Below are positions 1-9,787 of a stretch of DNA of 64,000 nt, one piece after another; position 1 is the stretch's first letter, and each line of letters begins with the position of its first letter. The position numbers and the translations under genes were made by a program. Location of the stretch: assembly GCF_001661075.1 (NCBI RefSeq), contig NZ_CP014870.1:5461703-5525702 (forward strand), given 5' to 3'. The notes beneath the pieces are model-generated. The model had not been told where the DNA came from, ran no database searches, and saw only the letters and a program-made list of their open reading frames with translations. The stretch comes from Pseudomonas silesiensis (GTDB taxonomy: Bacteria; Pseudomonadota; Gammaproteobacteria; Pseudomonadales; Pseudomonadaceae).

Positions 1-496
1 CGACGTGACGCAAGGCGGACTCGACCAGCGCGGCCGGGGTCGGCTCGCCGTATTTCTTTTGCAGGTCTTTTTCCAGGGAACCGGCGTTGACGCCGATACG
101 GATCGGAATCCCGCGATCGCGGGCCGCGTCGACCACCGCGCGCACACGGTCTTCGCGACCGATGTTGCCCGGGTTGATCCGCAGGCAGTCGACGCCCAGT
201 TCGGCTACGCGCAAAGCGATCTTGTAGTCGAAATGGATGTCGGCCACCAGGGGCACCTTGACCAACTGCTTGATCTTGCCGAACGCTTCGGCGGCGTCCA
301 TATCCGGTACGGAAATCCGCACGATATCGACGCCCGCGGCTTCCAGGCGGTTGATCTGGGCCACGGTGGCGGCCACGTCATTGGTGTCGCTGTTGGTCAT
401 GCTCTGCACAGCGATAGGCGCATCGCCGCCCACAGGCACGTTACCGACCCAGATCTTGCGGGATTCGCGACGTTTGATTGGAGATTCGCCGTGCAT
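1..496 (-). CDS. ispG: 4-hydroxy-3-methylbut-2-enyl diphosphate synthase (IspG), N-terminal part
   Basis: The gene reads leftward off the window, so only the first 165 of about 370 codons are present. IspG (GcpE) performs the penultimate MEP isoprenoid step, reducing methylerythritol cyclodiphosphate to HMBPP with a [4Fe-4S] cluster. The visible part carries the family's TIM-barrel N-terminus, with [17 protein letters not shown] and RINPGNIG. The cluster cysteines are C-terminal and not visible. The ATG lies three bases beyond the rodZ stop, so it is probably the last visible gene of the rlmN-pilW-rodZ-ispG run. Identity is very secure; the 3' end is unknown. Confidence 0.95.
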   Translation of the reverse strand, partial: MHGESPIKRRESRKIWVGNVPVGGDAPIAVQSMTNSDTNDVAATVAQINRLEAAGVDIVRISVPDMDAAEAFGKIKQLVKVPLVADIHFDYKIALRVAELGVDCLRINPGNIGREDRVRAVVDAARDRGIPIRIGVNAGSLEKDLQKKYGEPTPAALVESALRHV

Positions 497-499
497 GAC

Positions 500-1516
500 T
501 TATTGACCCAACTTCAGGCGAGCAGTCTCGCCACTGGTGAACGGAGCGGCATCGACCACCTGCCCGTTGTAACTGACCTGCGCGCCACGGGCATAGCCCA
601 GGCGCACGGTGAACGGCGGCTTGCCACTGACGGAAACGTTTTCGCCTTTGCGCTTGAGACCACTCAACAGCACCTTGCCGGTACCGTCGGTGACTTGGGT
701 CCAGCAATCGGCGGTGTAACGCAATTGAACCTGGCCCTGCCCGGCCACTGGAGCCGCGGCGGCTGGCGCCGGAACGGTCGGCGCCACCGGCGCGGTGACC
801 ACCGGTGCCGGCACCGCGGGAACAGCCGGCGCTGGCGTTGCCGGCGTAGCGACAACCGGCGCGGCGCTGCGTGCCGGTGCGGCAGGCGCTTGAGCAGCGG
901 GGGCGGTAGCTTCAGCGGCGGTCGAAGTGTCAGTCGACGTCTCGGCCTGCGGCAAGGCGAGCGCGGTGGCGCCTTCGGCCTGGCCCTGCGCGACGGCCTG
1001 GTCTTCCGGCTCGTCCAGCGGATGAATCTGGGTCGTGCCGTCGGCGCCTTCGACTTCCACGTGTTCCGGGCTCAGCGTGACCGGCTCCTTGGTGCGCGAG
1101 GACGTCTGATCCTGCCACCAGATGAAACCGCCACCGATCACCGCGATCAGCAACAGCAGGCTGACGATCCGCAAAATGGTGTGGGACACCCGAACCGGCT
1201 CTTCGATACGACCCAGGCTGTGGACGTCGCTGCCCCGGGAGTCGGAGCCGGTGGACTGGTCGAACTGTTGCACCAGCACGGTTTGATCCATGCCCAGCAA
1301 TTTGGCGTAGGCGCGGATGTAACCGCGGGCGAAGGTATGCCCCGGCAGCTTGTCGAACGCGCCGGCTTCCAGATTGCTCAGGGAATTGACGGTGAGGTTG
1401 AGCTTGAGGGCCACTTCGGCCAGCGACCAGCCATTGCTTTCGCGAGCCTGGCGCAATGTCTCACCGGGATTAACGCGATTCGCTGCTACAACTTCGGGAT
1501 GCGCCGCTTTCATCAT
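500..1516 (-). CDS. rodZ: RodZ cell-shape protein with N-terminal helix-turn-helix
   Basis: RodZ links MreB filaments to the elongation machinery at the inner membrane and supports rod shape. The 338-residue protein has the family order: a Cro/Xre-like HTH at about residues 17-80, one membrane helix near 115-135 (ILRIVSLLLLIAVIGGGF), a long Ala/Pro/Val-rich periplasmic linker at about 170-250, and a C-terminal DUF4115 beta domain containing the YTADCWTQVTDGTGKVL motif. Its start overlaps the pilW stop by 4 bases, indicating translational coupling. The low-complexity linker explains the long antisense open frames here, which are not genes. Confidence 0.95.
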   Translation of the reverse strand: MMKAAHPEVVAANRVNPGETLRQARESNGWSLAEVALKLNLTVNSLSNLEAGAFDKLPGHTFARGYIRAYAKLLGMDQTVLVQQFDQSTGSDSRGSDVHSLGRIEEPVRVSHTILRIVSLLLLIAVIGGGFIWWQDQTSSRTKEPVTLSPEHVEVEGADGTTQIHPLDEPEDQAVAQGQAEGATALALPQAETSTDTSTAAEATAPAAQAPAAPARSAAPVVATPATPAPAVPAVPAPVVTAPVAPTVPAPAAAAPVAGQGQVQLRYTADCWTQVTDGTGKVLLSGLKRKGENVSVSGKPPFTVRLGYARGAQVSYNGQVVDAAPFTSGETARLKLGQ

Positions 1517-2271
1517 TGCTCCGACAGGTATTGCTGATATTCCGGCGTACCGGGATAGAGTCGTTTTAGTTGCAGGCCAAAACTGGCAGCCTTGTCGCGA
1601 TCTTCGAACACTTTTGCCAGCCGGACGCCGAGCAATAGACTACGTGCATTTTGCTCGGTGAGCTGGCTGAAACGGTCGTAGTAGTCACGCGCGGGCACAT
1701 AATGCCTGTCTTCGTAAGACAACTCAGCCATTTCCAGCAAGGCACGTGGCTGTTGGCGGTTCAAGCGCAGGGCTTTTTCCAGTTGTTGCTGGGCCAGATC
1801 ACGCTGGCCAAGCTTGGAAGCGGTCATGCCCAGGTTTTCGAATACTCGCGAACGCTCAGGATACAGGGTATCGGCGGCGGCCTGCTCGAAGCGTTCGTAA
1901 GCCTCTTTGTAACGTTTCTGTTCGAAAAGAAAACTGCCGTAGTTATTGAGGATTCGCGCATCGTCGGGACGGCCGGACAGCGCCTTGCGAAAATGCTGGT
2001 CGGCCAGTTCCGGCTCCATCTCCGCCTGGAACACCAGACCCAGCGCCGCGTTGGCGTCGGGGTCCGAGCTGTCCAGCTCCAATGCCTTCTTCAATGGCAC
2101 CTTGGCGCGTTCGGTCATGCCCTGTTGCAGGTAGCCGAGCCCCAATTGCACGTAGGCGACCCGCGCTTCATCACGGCCCTTGCTGGTCTTCATCGGGTTG
2201 AAATCGCCCGACAGGACACAACCAGTACACAGACTGGCCAGCAGCAACAGCAGCGCTAAGCGCAGGGACAT
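1513..2271 (-). CDS. pilW: Type IV pilus biogenesis/stability lipoprotein PilW (PilF)
   Basis: This 252-residue outer-membrane pilotin lipoprotein helps PilQ secretin assembly in type IV pili. A short signal peptide ends in the lipobox LCTGC, with the lipidated Cys at residue 18. It is followed by about six TPR helices (for example around YVQLGLGYLQQGMTERA and ARILNNYGSFLFEQKRYKEAY). It sits in the conserved rlmN-pilW-rodZ-ispG order; the gene is called pilF in P. aeruginosa. It starts 12 bases after the rlmN stop and overlaps rodZ by 4 bases. The family match is strong. Confidence 0.93.
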   Translation of the reverse strand: MSLRLALLLLLASLCTGCVLSGDFNPMKTSKGRDEARVAYVQLGLGYLQQGMTERAKVPLKKALELDSSDPDANAALGLVFQAEMEPELADQHFRKALSGRPDDARILNNYGSFLFEQKRYKEAYERFEQAAADTLYPERSRVFENLGMTASKLGQRDLAQQQLEKALRLNRQQPRALLEMAELSYEDRHYVPARDYYDRFSQLTEQNARSLLLGVRLAKVFEDRDKAASFGLQLKRLYPGTPEYQQYLSEQ

Positions 2272-2283
2272 AGAGATCCTCTC

Positions 2284-3432
2284 TTAATTATTGTTCGCAG
2301 CGTTCTGTGCAATATCGTTTTCGGCGCTCAACTCGCGCACGGCGATATAACGTTCGCTACGACGGGTGCGATCCAGCACCTGCCCTACCAATTGGCCACA
2401 CGCGGCATCGATGTCTTCGCCGCGGGTGGTGCGCACGGTGACATTGAAGCCGGCATGGTGAAGCTGATCCTGGAAACGACGAATCGCGTTATTGCTCGGA
2501 CGCTCGTAACCGGAATGCGGGAACGGGTTGAACGGGATCAGGTTGATCTTGCACGGGATGTTCTTGAGCAGCTCGATCATTTCGACCGCGTGCTCGACCT
2601 TGTCGTTGATGTCCTTGAGCAAGGTGTACTCGATGGTCAGCACGCGCTTTTCGCCCAGGGACGACATGTAGCGCTGGCACGACTCAAGCAGCATCTTCAG
2701 CGGATACTTCTTGTTGATCGGCACCAACTGGTTACGCAATGCGTCATTCGGTGCGTGCAGGGACAACGCCAGGGAGACGTCGATGTGCTTGGACAGCTCA
2801 TCGATCATCGGCACCACGCCCGATGTGGACAGAGTCACGCGGCGCTTGGAGATGCCATAGCCCAGGTCATCCATCATCAAATGCATGGCGGCCACGACGT
2901 TGTCGAAGTTCAGCAGCGGCTCACCCATGCCCATCATCACCACGTTGGTGATGGCACGGTCGGCGGTCGCCGGGATGCTGCCGAACGATTTATTGGCAAT
3001 CCACACCTGGCCGATGACTTCGGCGGCGGTGAGGTTGCTGTTGAAACCTTGCTTGCCGGTGGAGCAGAAACTGCAATCCAGGGCACAGCCTGCCTGGGAC
3101 GAAACGCACAATGTGCCGCGCTTGCCCTGGGGAATGTACACGGTCTCGACGCAGCTGCCGGACGCCACGCGCACCACCCACTTACGGGTGCCGTCGGTGG
3201 AAATGTCCTCGCTGACGACTTCAGGACCGCGAACCTCGGCAATGACCTTGAGCTTGTCGCGCAAGGCCTTGCTGACGTTCGTCATGGCGTCGAAATCATC
3301 GACGCCAAGGTGGTGAATCCATTTCATTACCTGACCGGCACGGAAACGCTTCTCCCCGATCGAGTCGAAGAATTTTTCCATTTCCTGTTGAGTCAGACCC
3401 AGCAGGTTGGTTTTTACAGTCGATGTAGTCAT
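2284..3432 (-). CDS. rlmN: Dual-specificity 23S rRNA/tRNA adenine-C2 methyltransferase RlmN
   Basis: RlmN is a radical-SAM enzyme that methylates C2 of A2503 in 23S rRNA and A37 in some tRNAs. The 382-residue protein carries the CxxxCxxC cluster motif in [15 protein letters not shown], the SAM-contacting GGEP-like segment [11 protein letters not shown], and the C-terminal catalytic Cys region [14 protein letters not shown]. The start ATG is 29 bases after the ndk stop. It depends on a [4Fe-4S] cluster, which fits its position downstream of the isc genes. Identity is very secure. Confidence 0.97.
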   Translation of the reverse strand: MTTSTVKTNLLGLTQQEMEKFFDSIGEKRFRAGQVMKWIHHLGVDDFDAMTNVSKALRDKLKVIAEVRGPEVVSEDISTDGTRKWVVRVASGSCVETVYIPQGKRGTLCVSSQAGCALDCSFCSTGKQGFNSNLTAAEVIGQVWIANKSFGSIPATADRAITNVVMMGMGEPLLNFDNVVAAMHLMMDDLGYGISKRRVTLSTSGVVPMIDELSKHIDVSLALSLHAPNDALRNQLVPINKKYPLKMLLESCQRYMSSLGEKRVLTIEYTLLKDINDKVEHAVEMIELLKNIPCKINLIPFNPFPHSGYERPSNNAIRRFQDQLHHAGFNVTVRTTRGEDIDAACGQLVGQVLDRTRRSERYIAVRELSAENDIAQNAANNN

Positions 3433-3461
3433 GGATTCACCTTCACTCTTTAAGCCAATGC

Positions 3462-3887
3462 TTAGCGAGTGGTTACTTCAGTAGCTGCGAAGAAGTACGA
3501 GATTTCGCGAGCGGCAGCGGCTTCGGAGTCCGAACCGTGTACAGCGTTGGCGTCGATCGATTCAGCGAAGTCAGCACGGATGGTGCCGGCAGCAGCTTCT
3601 TTAGGGTTGGTAGCGCCCATCAGCTCACGGTTCAGAGCGATAGCGTTTTCGCCTTCCAGAACCTGAACGACTACTGGGCCGGAGATCATGAAAGCAACCA
3701 GATCGCCGAAGAAACCGCGCTCTTTGTGCTCAGCGTAGAAGCCTTCGGCTTCGGCTTTGGACAGTTGCTTCAGTTTCGAAGCTACAACGCGCAGGCCTGC
3801 TTTTTCGAAACGAGTGGTGATCTCGCCGATAACGTTTTTAGCAACAGCGTCAGGCTTGATGATGGAGAAAGTACGTTGAACAGCCAT
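3462..3887 (-). CDS. ndk: Nucleoside diphosphate kinase
   Basis: Ndk equilibrates nucleoside di- and triphosphates through a phosphohistidine intermediate. The 141-residue length is standard. The N-terminus reads [15 protein letters not shown] and the active-site segment NAVHGSDS holds the catalytic His near residue 117. It is preceded by a good ribosome binding site (TGGAGTTACACC before ATG). A terminator-like hairpin separates it from iscX, and a TATAAT sequence at 3932-3937 within that region could be its -10 element, although the matching -35 is weak. It may therefore have its own promoter rather than rely on isc read-through. Confidence 0.98.
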   Translation of the reverse strand: MAVQRTFSIIKPDAVAKNVIGEITTRFEKAGLRVVASKLKQLSKAEAEGFYAEHKERGFFGDLVAFMISGPVVVQVLEGENAIALNRELMGATNPKEAAAGTIRADFAESIDANAVHGSDSEAAAAREISYFFAATEVTTR

Positions 3888-3918
3888 GGTGTAACTCCAG
3901 AAACGGTAATTTGTGAAA

Positions 3919-3947
3919 AATTAAACCCGCGAATTATACGCGGGTTC
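3919..3947 (-). terminator. Terminator-like hairpin after iscX
   Basis: Reading leftward, AACCCGCG and CGCGGGTT form an 8-bp stem around a 7-8 nt loop, followed by TAATTTTT. It probably ends or attenuates the isc transcript before ndk. The loop contains TATAAT, which may double as an ndk promoter -10 element. Confidence 0.7.
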
Positions 3948-3979
3948 TTGGGTATTGCCTAACTGCGTACGGTGCAGAA

Positions 3980-4180
3980 TCAATCTGCTTCTTCGATCCA
4001 GGCGGCCTGAATGGCTTCAAGCACCTTCTCGCCACCGCGTGTCGGATCATCGCTGAACTCCGGCAATGCCAGCACCCATTTGTGCAGATCGACGAAGTTC
4101 ACGTAACGCGGGTCCACATCCGGCTTGGATTCAGCCAGCTGGATCGCGATTTCCAGCACATCAACCCATTTCAGACTCAT
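3980..4180 (-). CDS. iscX: IscX (YfhJ) Fe-S assembly accessory protein
   Basis: This 66-residue acidic protein binds IscS and is thought to act as an iron-dependent regulator or iron donor in ISC assembly. The sequence starts MSLKWVDVLEIAIQLAE and has the family's DPRYVNFVDLHKWV and C-terminal AWIEEAD segments. It is the last gene of the isc operon, 15 bases beyond the fdx stop, and is followed by a terminator hairpin. Length and context match the family exactly. Confidence 0.96.
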   Translation of the reverse strand: MSLKWVDVLEIAIQLAESKPDVDPRYVNFVDLHKWVLALPEFSDDPTRGGEKVLEAIQAAWIEEAD

Positions 4181-4195
4181 GTCGGTTCCCTTGAA

Positions 4196-4537
4196 TCAGT
4201 GCGGCGCTTCGGCTGCATGGTTGAGCGAGTACTTCGGAATTTCGACCGTCAGGTCTTCAGTCCCGACGATCGCCTGACAGCCTAGACGCGATTGCGCTTC
4301 CAGGCCCCAGGCCCGATCGAGAAAGTCTTCTTCCAGTTCATCCGCCTCTTCCAGCGAGTCAAACCCTTCGCGGATGATGCAATGACAGGTGGTGCAGGCA
4401 CAGACGCCGCCACAGGCGCTTTCCATCTCGATATGGTGTTCATGGGCCAGCTCGAGAATGGAGATACCCGGCTCAGCCTCCACAACCATGCCGTCCGGGC
4501 AAAACTTCTCGTGAGGCAGAAAAATGACCTGCGGCAT
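4196..4537 (-). CDS. fdx: ISC-type [2Fe-2S] ferredoxin
   Basis: This 113-residue adrenodoxin-like ferredoxin supplies electrons during Fe-S cluster assembly. The cluster ligands are visible in ESACGGVCACTTCHC (CxxxxxCxxC) plus a distal Cys in SRLGCQAIV. The start codon overlaps the hscA stop by one base (TGATG), a coupling typical of this operon. The N-terminal [16 protein letters not shown] is characteristic of the family. Identity is secure. Confidence 0.97.
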   Translation of the reverse strand: MPQVIFLPHEKFCPDGMVVEAEPGISILELAHEHHIEMESACGGVCACTTCHCIIREGFDSLEEADELEEDFLDRAWGLEAQSRLGCQAIVGTEDLTVEIPKYSLNHAAEAPH

Positions 4538-6402
4538 CAGATATCCTCGATTTCATTCAGGTTGCGCCCCGACAGAGCGGCTTTCACCGTCAAATCCATG
4601 CGGCGGGCAGCAAAGGCATCGGTCACTTGCGACAGACGCTTGGTCTGCTGCTCGATGGCGTAGCCATCGGAACCTTTCATCAGTTCGGCCAGTTCCTGCA
4701 TCTGCAACTCGATGACCATGCGCTCTTCGGCGTCGAGCAGGCGCTCGCCGTCGACATCGAGGGCAGCCTGCACCGCTTCGATCAGGCGCTGGGCATCGAC
4801 CTGCTGTTCACGCAGGACACGGGCGACCTTGTCGTCATTGGCGTGCTGGAACGAATCCTTGAGCATCTTGGCGATTTCGCCGTCGGTCAGGCCGTAGGAC
4901 GGCTTGACCTGGATGCTCGCTTCAACGCCCGAACCCAGCTCACGGGCCGCGACACTGAGCAGACCGTCAGCATCGACCTGGAAGGTCACGCGAATCTTCG
5001 CCGCACCGGCCACCATCGCCGGAATGCCGCGCAATTCGAAACGTGCCAGGGAGCGGCAGTCGCTGATCAGCTCGCGCTCGCCCTGCAACACATGGATCGC
5101 CATGGCCGACTGGCCGTCTTTATAGGTGGTGAAGTCCTGGGCGCGGGCAACGGGGATGGTGGTGTTGCGCGGAATCACCTTCTCCATCAGGCCGCCCATG
5201 GTTTCCAGCCCCAGGGACAACGGGATCACGTCAAGCAGCAGCAATTCGTCACCGTCGCGCTTGTTGCCGGCGAGGGTATCGGCCTGGATCGCGGCACCAA
5301 TGGCCACCACTTGATCCGGATCGATTTCGGTCAGCGGTTGGCGACCGAAAGCTTCAGCGACGGCTTCGCGAACACGAGGTACGCGGGTCGAGCCGCCGAC
5401 CATGACCACCGCATGCACTTCTTCGAGCTCGATGCCGGAATCGCGCACGGCGCGGCGGCAGGCCTTCAGGCTGCGCGCAACCATCGGCTCGATCAGCGCA
5501 TTGAAGGCTTCGCGGGTCAATTCGGCTTTCCAGTCGCCATACGTCACTTCAACGGACGAGGCGTTAGTCAGGGCTTCCTTGGCCGCACAGGCGGTTTGCA
5601 ACAGATTGCGCTGCACACCCGGGTCCAGATCGTCCGACAGGCCAACGCCCTCGATGATCCAGCGAGCGATCGCGTGGTCGAAATCATCGCCACCCAGGGC
5701 GCTGTCGCCACCGGTAGCCAGGACTTCGAACACACCGCCGGTCAGGCGCAGGATCGAAATATCGAAGGTGCCGCCACCCAGGTCGTAAATCGCCACCAGG
5801 CCTTCGGCATGCTGGTCCAGGCCATAAGCCACAGCGGCAGCGGTCGGCTCATTGAGCAGGCGCAGCACGTTCAGGCCGGCCAGCTTGGCCGCGTCCTTGG
5901 TGGCTTGCCGCTGGGCATCGTCGAAATAGGCCGGAACGGTGATCACCGCGCCGACCAGTTCGCCGCCCAGCGCAGCCTCCGCGCGCTGACGCAGCACCTT
6001 GAGGATATCGGCGGAAACTTCGACCGGGCTTTTCGGGCCTTGCACGGTGTCGATGAACGGCATGTGCGACTCGCCGCCGACAAAGCGGTACGGCAGTTGA
6101 TCGCCCAGCTGCTTGACGTCGGACAGACCACGACCCATCAAGCGCTTGACCGACAACACGGTGTTCAAGGGATCGGTGGCGGCAGCCAGTTTGGCCGACT
6201 CGCCCACTTCGACGCGATCAGCGTGGTAGCGCACGGCAGACGGCAGGATGACCTGCCCTTCTGCGTCGGCCAGAGGCTCGGAAAGACCACTGCGCAATGC
6301 AGCGACCAGCGAATTGGTAGTGCCCAAGTCGATCCCCACAGCCAGGCGACGCTGGTGCGGTTGAGGACTTTGGCCGGGTTCGGCGATCTGCAGTAGGGCC
6401 AT
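4537..6402 (-). CDS. hscA: Fe-S protein assembly chaperone HscA (Hsp70 family)
   Basis: HscA is the specialised Hsp70 that, with HscB, drives cluster release from IscU by recognising its LPPVK motif. The 621-residue protein has the Hsp70 phosphate loops [13 protein letters not shown] (about residues 23-35), [15 protein letters not shown] (about 205) and [14 protein letters not shown] (about 336), followed by the substrate-binding domain. It lies about 50 bases beyond the hscB stop and overlaps fdx by one base. The length is normal for the family. Long open frames on the other strand across this gene are compositional shadows. Confidence 0.97.
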   Translation of the reverse strand: MALLQIAEPGQSPQPHQRRLAVGIDLGTTNSLVAALRSGLSEPLADAEGQVILPSAVRYHADRVEVGESAKLAAATDPLNTVLSVKRLMGRGLSDVKQLGDQLPYRFVGGESHMPFIDTVQGPKSPVEVSADILKVLRQRAEAALGGELVGAVITVPAYFDDAQRQATKDAAKLAGLNVLRLLNEPTAAAVAYGLDQHAEGLVAIYDLGGGTFDISILRLTGGVFEVLATGGDSALGGDDFDHAIARWIIEGVGLSDDLDPGVQRNLLQTACAAKEALTNASSVEVTYGDWKAELTREAFNALIEPMVARSLKACRRAVRDSGIELEEVHAVVMVGGSTRVPRVREAVAEAFGRQPLTEIDPDQVVAIGAAIQADTLAGNKRDGDELLLLDVIPLSLGLETMGGLMEKVIPRNTTIPVARAQDFTTYKDGQSAMAIHVLQGERELISDCRSLARFELRGIPAMVAGAAKIRVTFQVDADGLLSVAARELGSGVEASIQVKPSYGLTDGEIAKMLKDSFQHANDDKVARVLREQQVDAQRLIEAVQAALDVDGERLLDAEERMVIELQMQELAELMKGSDGYAIEQQTKRLSQVTDAFAARRMDLTVKAALSGRNLNEIEDI

Positions 6403-6453
6403 CGTTATCAGGACTTATCTGTATATCAGGCGTGCGACCGGAGCGGCACTGGG

Positions 6454-6975
6454 TTAATCGTCGAGGCGCTCTTCTAACTGGCGCACTTCGTAGGTGAGCT
6501 TGTCGAGGAACTGCATGCGTCGCATCAGGCGTTCGGCCTGTTCACGCTGCACTGCATCATCCCAACAGGCTGCGAAGCTTTGGTTCAGTTCATCCTGAGC
6601 GGTTTTCAGGCGACGCTTGAACGCTGCAATACCGGCCATGTCGGCGCTGTCTTGCAGGTCTTCGAGCTCTTCGCGAAGTTCCATCTGCTGCAACAGGAAC
6701 TCCGGGTCATGCACCGTGACCTCCAGCGGCAACTCGCCACCATTCAAGGCGAGCAGGTAACGCGCGCGCTTGGGGGGACTCTTGAGCGTCTGGTAGGCCT
6801 CGTTGAGGCTCGCGGATTGCTCTAGCGCCAGCCGCTGCTCTCGCTCGGAAGCGTCGGCAAAGCGGTCTGGATGAACACCGCGCGCCAACTCACGGTAGCG
6901 CGTGGCCAGCTGGTCGAGGTCCAGATTGAAACTCGGCTGCAGCTCAAATAAAGCGTAATGACAAGGAGTACCCAC
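6454..6975 (-). CDS. hscB: Fe-S assembly co-chaperone HscB (J-domain protein)
   Basis: HscB is the J-protein partner of HscA and presents IscU to it. The 173-residue reading starts at GTG (6975), giving the family N-terminus [14 protein letters not shown]. An upstream in-frame start at 7014 would add 13 atypical residues inside iscA and was not used. The J-domain HPD motif is visible in [11 protein letters not shown] (about residue 32), and the C-terminal helical IscU-binding domain follows. The gene begins 8 bases after the iscA stop. Confidence 0.95.
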   Translation of the reverse strand: MGTPCHYALFELQPSFNLDLDQLATRYRELARGVHPDRFADASEREQRLALEQSASLNEAYQTLKSPPKRARYLLALNGGELPLEVTVHDPEFLLQQMELREELEDLQDSADMAGIAAFKRRLKTAQDELNQSFAACWDDAVQREQAERLMRRMQFLDKLTYEVRQLEERLDD

Positions 6976-6983
6976 AAGAAGCC

Positions 6984-7307
6984 TCAGATATTGAAGCTTT
7001 CGCCGCAGCCACATTCACCGCGCACGTTGGGGTTGTTGAACTTGAAGCCTTCGTTCAACCCTTCCTTGACGAAATCGAGCTCGGTGCCGTCCAGGTAGGC
7101 CAGGCTTTTCGGGTCGATGATCACTTTCTCGCCGTGACTTTCGAACACCTGGTCCTCTGCAACCACCTCGTCGACGAACTCCAGCACGTAGGCAAGGCCG
7201 GAACAGCCTGTGGTGCGCACACCCAGACGAATCCCTTCACCTTTGCCGCGCCCGTTGAGGGAGCGTCGCACGTGTTGAGCTGCCGCTTCTGTCATGCTGA
7301 TAGCCAT
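6984..7307 (-). CDS. iscA: A-type Fe-S carrier IscA
   Basis: IscA delivers iron or clusters to apo-proteins. The three conserved cysteines are visible in [14 protein letters not shown] and the C-terminal GECGCGESF. The ATG at 7307 gives a 107-residue protein beginning [13 protein letters not shown], the usual family start; an in-frame upstream start at 7331 would add eight residues. It sits between iscU and hscB in the standard isc order. Confidence 0.96.
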   Translation of the reverse strand: MAISMTEAAAQHVRRSLNGRGKGEGIRLGVRTTGCSGLAYVLEFVDEVVAEDQVFESHGEKVIIDPKSLAYLDGTELDFVKEGLNEGFKFNNPNVRGECGCGESFNI

Positions 7308-7341
7308 CGGTGACTCCTTACTCGTCGCCAAAACTTGAAAG

Positions 7342-7728
7342 TCAGATCAAGCCTTTCTTCTGCTTGTAGTCGCGAACGGCCGCCTTGATGGCGTCTTCGG
7401 CAAGTACGGAGCAGTGGATTTTCACTGGCGGCAAGGCCAGTTCTTCGGCCAGCTGAGTGTTCTTGATCGTCTCTGCTTCATCCAGAGTCTTGCCTTTCAT
7501 CCACTCGGTCGCCAGGGAGCTGGAGGCGATGGCCGAACCGCAACCGTAGGTCTTGAACTTGGCATCTTCGATGATGCCGGCTTCGTTGACCTTGATTTGC
7601 AGACGCATCACGTCGCCGCACGCCGGAGCGCCGACCATGCCGGTGCCGACATCAGGATCTTCCGCGTCCATCTTGCCGACGTTGCGCGGGTTTTCGTAGT
7701 GGTCGATGACCTTTTCGCTGTAAGCCAT
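7342..7728 (-). CDS. iscU: Fe-S cluster scaffold protein IscU
   Basis: IscU is the scaffold on which IscS-derived sulfur and iron form [2Fe-2S] and [4Fe-4S] clusters. The 128-residue sequence holds the three ligand cysteines in [19 protein letters not shown] and [11 protein letters not shown], and the HscA-recognised motif LPPVK at about residue 99. It starts [18 protein letters not shown]. The gap to iscS is about 80 bases, the usual arrangement. Identity is certain. Confidence 0.98.
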   Translation of the reverse strand: MAYSEKVIDHYENPRNVGKMDAEDPDVGTGMVGAPACGDVMRLQIKVNEAGIIEDAKFKTYGCGSAIASSSLATEWMKGKTLDEAETIKNTQLAEELALPPVKIHCSVLAEDAIKAAVRDYKQKKGLI

Positions 7729-7811
7729 GATTCTTAATCCTCACTCATCAGAGAGTCGCTCTTGAAGCCCTGTGCCCGAAGGTTGCAGGGCTGTTTTGCG
7801 GCGACTTGAAA

Positions 7812-9026
7812 TCAGTGTGCCGCCCACTCGATTTTCGAAATGTCGACACCGTCTTTGTACATGTCCCACAGCGGCGACAAGGTGCGCAGCTTGGTAACGG
7901 CCTCGCAGACTTTCTGCGCGGCGTAGTCGATTTCTTCTTCGGTGGTGAAACGGCCGAAGGTGAAGCGAATCGAGCTGTGTGCCAGTTCGTCGTTGCGGCC
8001 CAGGGCGCGCAGTACGTACGAAGGCTCAAGGGACGCCGAGGTGCAGGCCGAACCGGACGAAACCGCCAGATCCTTGAGCGCCATGATCAGCGACTCGCCT
8101 TCGACGTAGTTGAAGCTCAGGTTCAGGTTGTGCGGGACGCGGGCGGTCATGCTGCCGTTGACGTACAGCTCTTCCAGGTCTTCGACCTGCTTGAAGAAAC
8201 GGTCGCTCAGGGCTTTGATGCGCACGTTCTCGGCAGCCATGTCTTCCTTGGCTACACGGAAGGCTTCGCCCATGCCGACGATCTGGTGGGTCGCCAGGGT
8301 GCCGGAACGCATGCCACGTTCGTGACCGCCGCCGTGCATGGTCGCTTCGATGCGAACACGCGGCTTGCGGCTGACGTACAGCGCGCCGATGCCTTTGGGA
8401 CCGTAGGTCTTGTGGGCAGAGAACGACATCATGTCGACTTTCAGTTTCTGCAGGTCGATCTCGACCTTGCCGGTGGACTGAGCAGCGTCGACGTGGAACA
8501 GAATGCCCTTGGAACGGAGCAACTCGCCGATGGCGGCGATGTCGTTGATGGTGCCGATTTCGTTGTTCACATGCATGATCGAAACCAGGATGGTGTCGTC
8601 GCGCAGGGCGGCTTCGACCATCTCAGGCGTAACCAGACCATCGGTGCGAGGCTCGAGGTAGGTCACTTCGAAACCTTCACGCTCCAGTTGGCGCATGGTG
8701 TCCAGGACAGCCTTGTGCTCGATCTTGGTGGTGATCAGGTGCTTGCCTTTGGTGGCATAGAAATGTGCCGCACCCTTGATTGCCAGGTTGTCGGATTCGG
8801 TGGCACCGGAGGTCCAGACGATTTCACGCGGGTCGGCATTGACCAGGTCAGCGACCTGGCGACGGGCGTTTTCGACGGACTCTTCAGCTTTCCAGCCGAA
8901 CACGTGGGAACGGGACGCCGGGTTACCGAAGTTTCCGTCGACCAGCAGGCATTCACTCATCTTTTGCGCGACACGCGGATCAACCGGGGTGGTCGCAGAG
9001 TAATCAAGGTAAATCGGCAATTTCAT
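7812..9026 (-). CDS. iscS: Cysteine desulfurase IscS
   Basis: IscS is a PLP enzyme that removes sulfur from cysteine for Fe-S clusters and tRNA thiolation. The 404-residue sequence begins [19 protein letters not shown]. The PLP lysine is in [17 protein letters not shown], and the persulfide Cys is in the loop [16 protein letters not shown]. The C-terminus ISKIEWAAH is the IscU-interacting tail. It lies 50 bases after the iscR stop, and the leader AGGAGATAGTCC gives a strong ribosome binding site. Confidence 0.98.
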   Translation of the reverse strand: MKLPIYLDYSATTPVDPRVAQKMSECLLVDGNFGNPASRSHVFGWKAEESVENARRQVADLVNADPREIVWTSGATESDNLAIKGAAHFYATKGKHLITTKIEHKAVLDTMRQLEREGFEVTYLEPRTDGLVTPEMVEAALRDDTILVSIMHVNNEIGTINDIAAIGELLRSKGILFHVDAAQSTGKVEIDLQKLKVDMMSFSAHKTYGPKGIGALYVSRKPRVRIEATMHGGGHERGMRSGTLATHQIVGMGEAFRVAKEDMAAENVRIKALSDRFFKQVEDLEELYVNGSMTARVPHNLNLSFNYVEGESLIMALKDLAVSSGSACTSASLEPSYVLRALGRNDELAHSSIRFTFGRFTTEEEIDYAAQKVCEAVTKLRTLSPLWDMYKDGVDISKIEWAAH

Positions 9027-9076
9027 GGACTATCTCCTAAATCAGGCTGGCTGGCGTTCCGCTAGCTCTTTGGCTG

Positions 9077-9568
9077 TCATTCGACGGCGGACGCTTCAAT
9101 CTTGTCCAGGCGTGGCACCTTGCTGTTGCAACGGCGCTGATCCTGACGCTGGGCTACTTCTTGTACCTCACGGCGAGTGACAAGGTCAGCCAAGCTGATA
9201 CCGCTCAGAAATTCGTGAATCTGCAGGCTCAGGTCGCACCACAAATGGTGGGTCAGGCAGGTATCGCCGTGATGGCAATCGCCCTGGCCCTGGCACTTGG
9301 TGGCATCGACCGATTCGTTCACCGCATCGATCACCTGGGCGACCTGGATGCCCTGCATGTCGCGCGACAGCTGGTAGCCGCCGCCCGGACCGCGGACGCT
9401 GGAGACCAGGTTGCTGCGACGCAGCTTGGCAAACAGCTGCTCGAGGTAGGACAGGGAGATGCCTTGGCGCTCGGAGATATCGGCCAGGGACACCGGCCCG
9501 TGCTGCGCGTGCAACGCCAGGTCAAGCATGGCGGTCACGGCGTATCGGCCTTTTGTAGTCAGTCGCAT
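9077..9568 (-). CDS. iscR: Fe-S cluster-sensing transcriptional regulator IscR
   Basis: IscR is an Rrf2-family repressor that binds a [2Fe-2S] cluster and represses the isc operon when clusters are plentiful. The N-terminal winged helix starts [19 protein letters not shown], and the three cluster cysteines are in [20 protein letters not shown]. The ATG at 9568 gives 163 residues; a TTG two codons upstream is less likely. It is the first gene of the isc operon, and a site matching the type-1 IscR box overlaps its promoter. Confidence 0.97.
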   Translation of the reverse strand: MRLTTKGRYAVTAMLDLALHAQHGPVSLADISERQGISLSYLEQLFAKLRRSNLVSSVRGPGGGYQLSRDMQGIQVAQVIDAVNESVDATKCQGQGDCHHGDTCLTHHLWCDLSLQIHEFLSGISLADLVTRREVQEVAQRQDQRRCNSKVPRLDKIEASAVE

Positions 9569-9599
9569 GGACAATTACCACGGAGTTCGGAATGGGGCG

Positions 9600-9632
9600 A
9601 GTATGCAATTCCCGAGTATTTAAGTCAACTAT
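9600..9632 (-). promoter_or_regulatory. isc operon promoter overlapped by a type-1 IscR box
   Basis: Reading leftward, TTGACT (9628-9623), a 17-base spacer and CATACT (9605-9600) form a sigma70-type promoter 31 bases upstream of the iscR ATG. The 25-base segment 9632-9608 begins ATAGTTGACT and ends ACTCGGGAAT, which matches my memory of the type-1 IscR-binding site. Autorepression is therefore expected. Confidence 0.82.
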
Positions 9633-9657
9633 AAGACCTAGTGATTTACTCGGGATT
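9633..9657. promoter_or_regulatory. Possible second, weaker IscR box
   Basis: Adjacent to the first site and in opposite orientation, this segment carries the same half-site TTTACTCGGGATT, while its other half (AAGACCTAG) is degenerate. Two boxes upstream of iscR are common in proteobacteria; this one is assigned by similarity only. Confidence 0.5.
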
Positions 9658-9726
9658 ACCCGCGAAAGAGCGGCCGCATCATAGCAAAGGCTGGCGGCGT
9701 ACAGCCAGTAGTACCGCGTTATCGTT

Positions 9727-9774
9727 CTTCGCGGGCAAGCCTCGCTCCTACAGGAGCGAGGCTTGCCCGCGAAG
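9727..9774. repeat. REP doublet: perfect 48-base palindrome
   Basis: Two 23-base arms (starting CTTCGCGGGCAAGCC) are perfect complements around a 2-base AC loop. It is the Pseudomonas REP sequence in head-to-head form with almost no spacer. It lies between the divergent isc promoter region and the cysE 3' end, and could also end cysE transcription. Confidence 0.9.
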
Positions 9775-9787
9775 GCGTCGGCACGGT

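Noticed and set aside
5..1537. Rightward 510-codon open frame across ispG and rodZ
   Set aside because: Antisense to two certain genes; its Arg/Gly/His-rich sequence is the mirror of the GC-rich RodZ linker. Similar long antisense frames over hscA, secD, iscS, fds and the ATP-grasp gene were rejected for the same reason.
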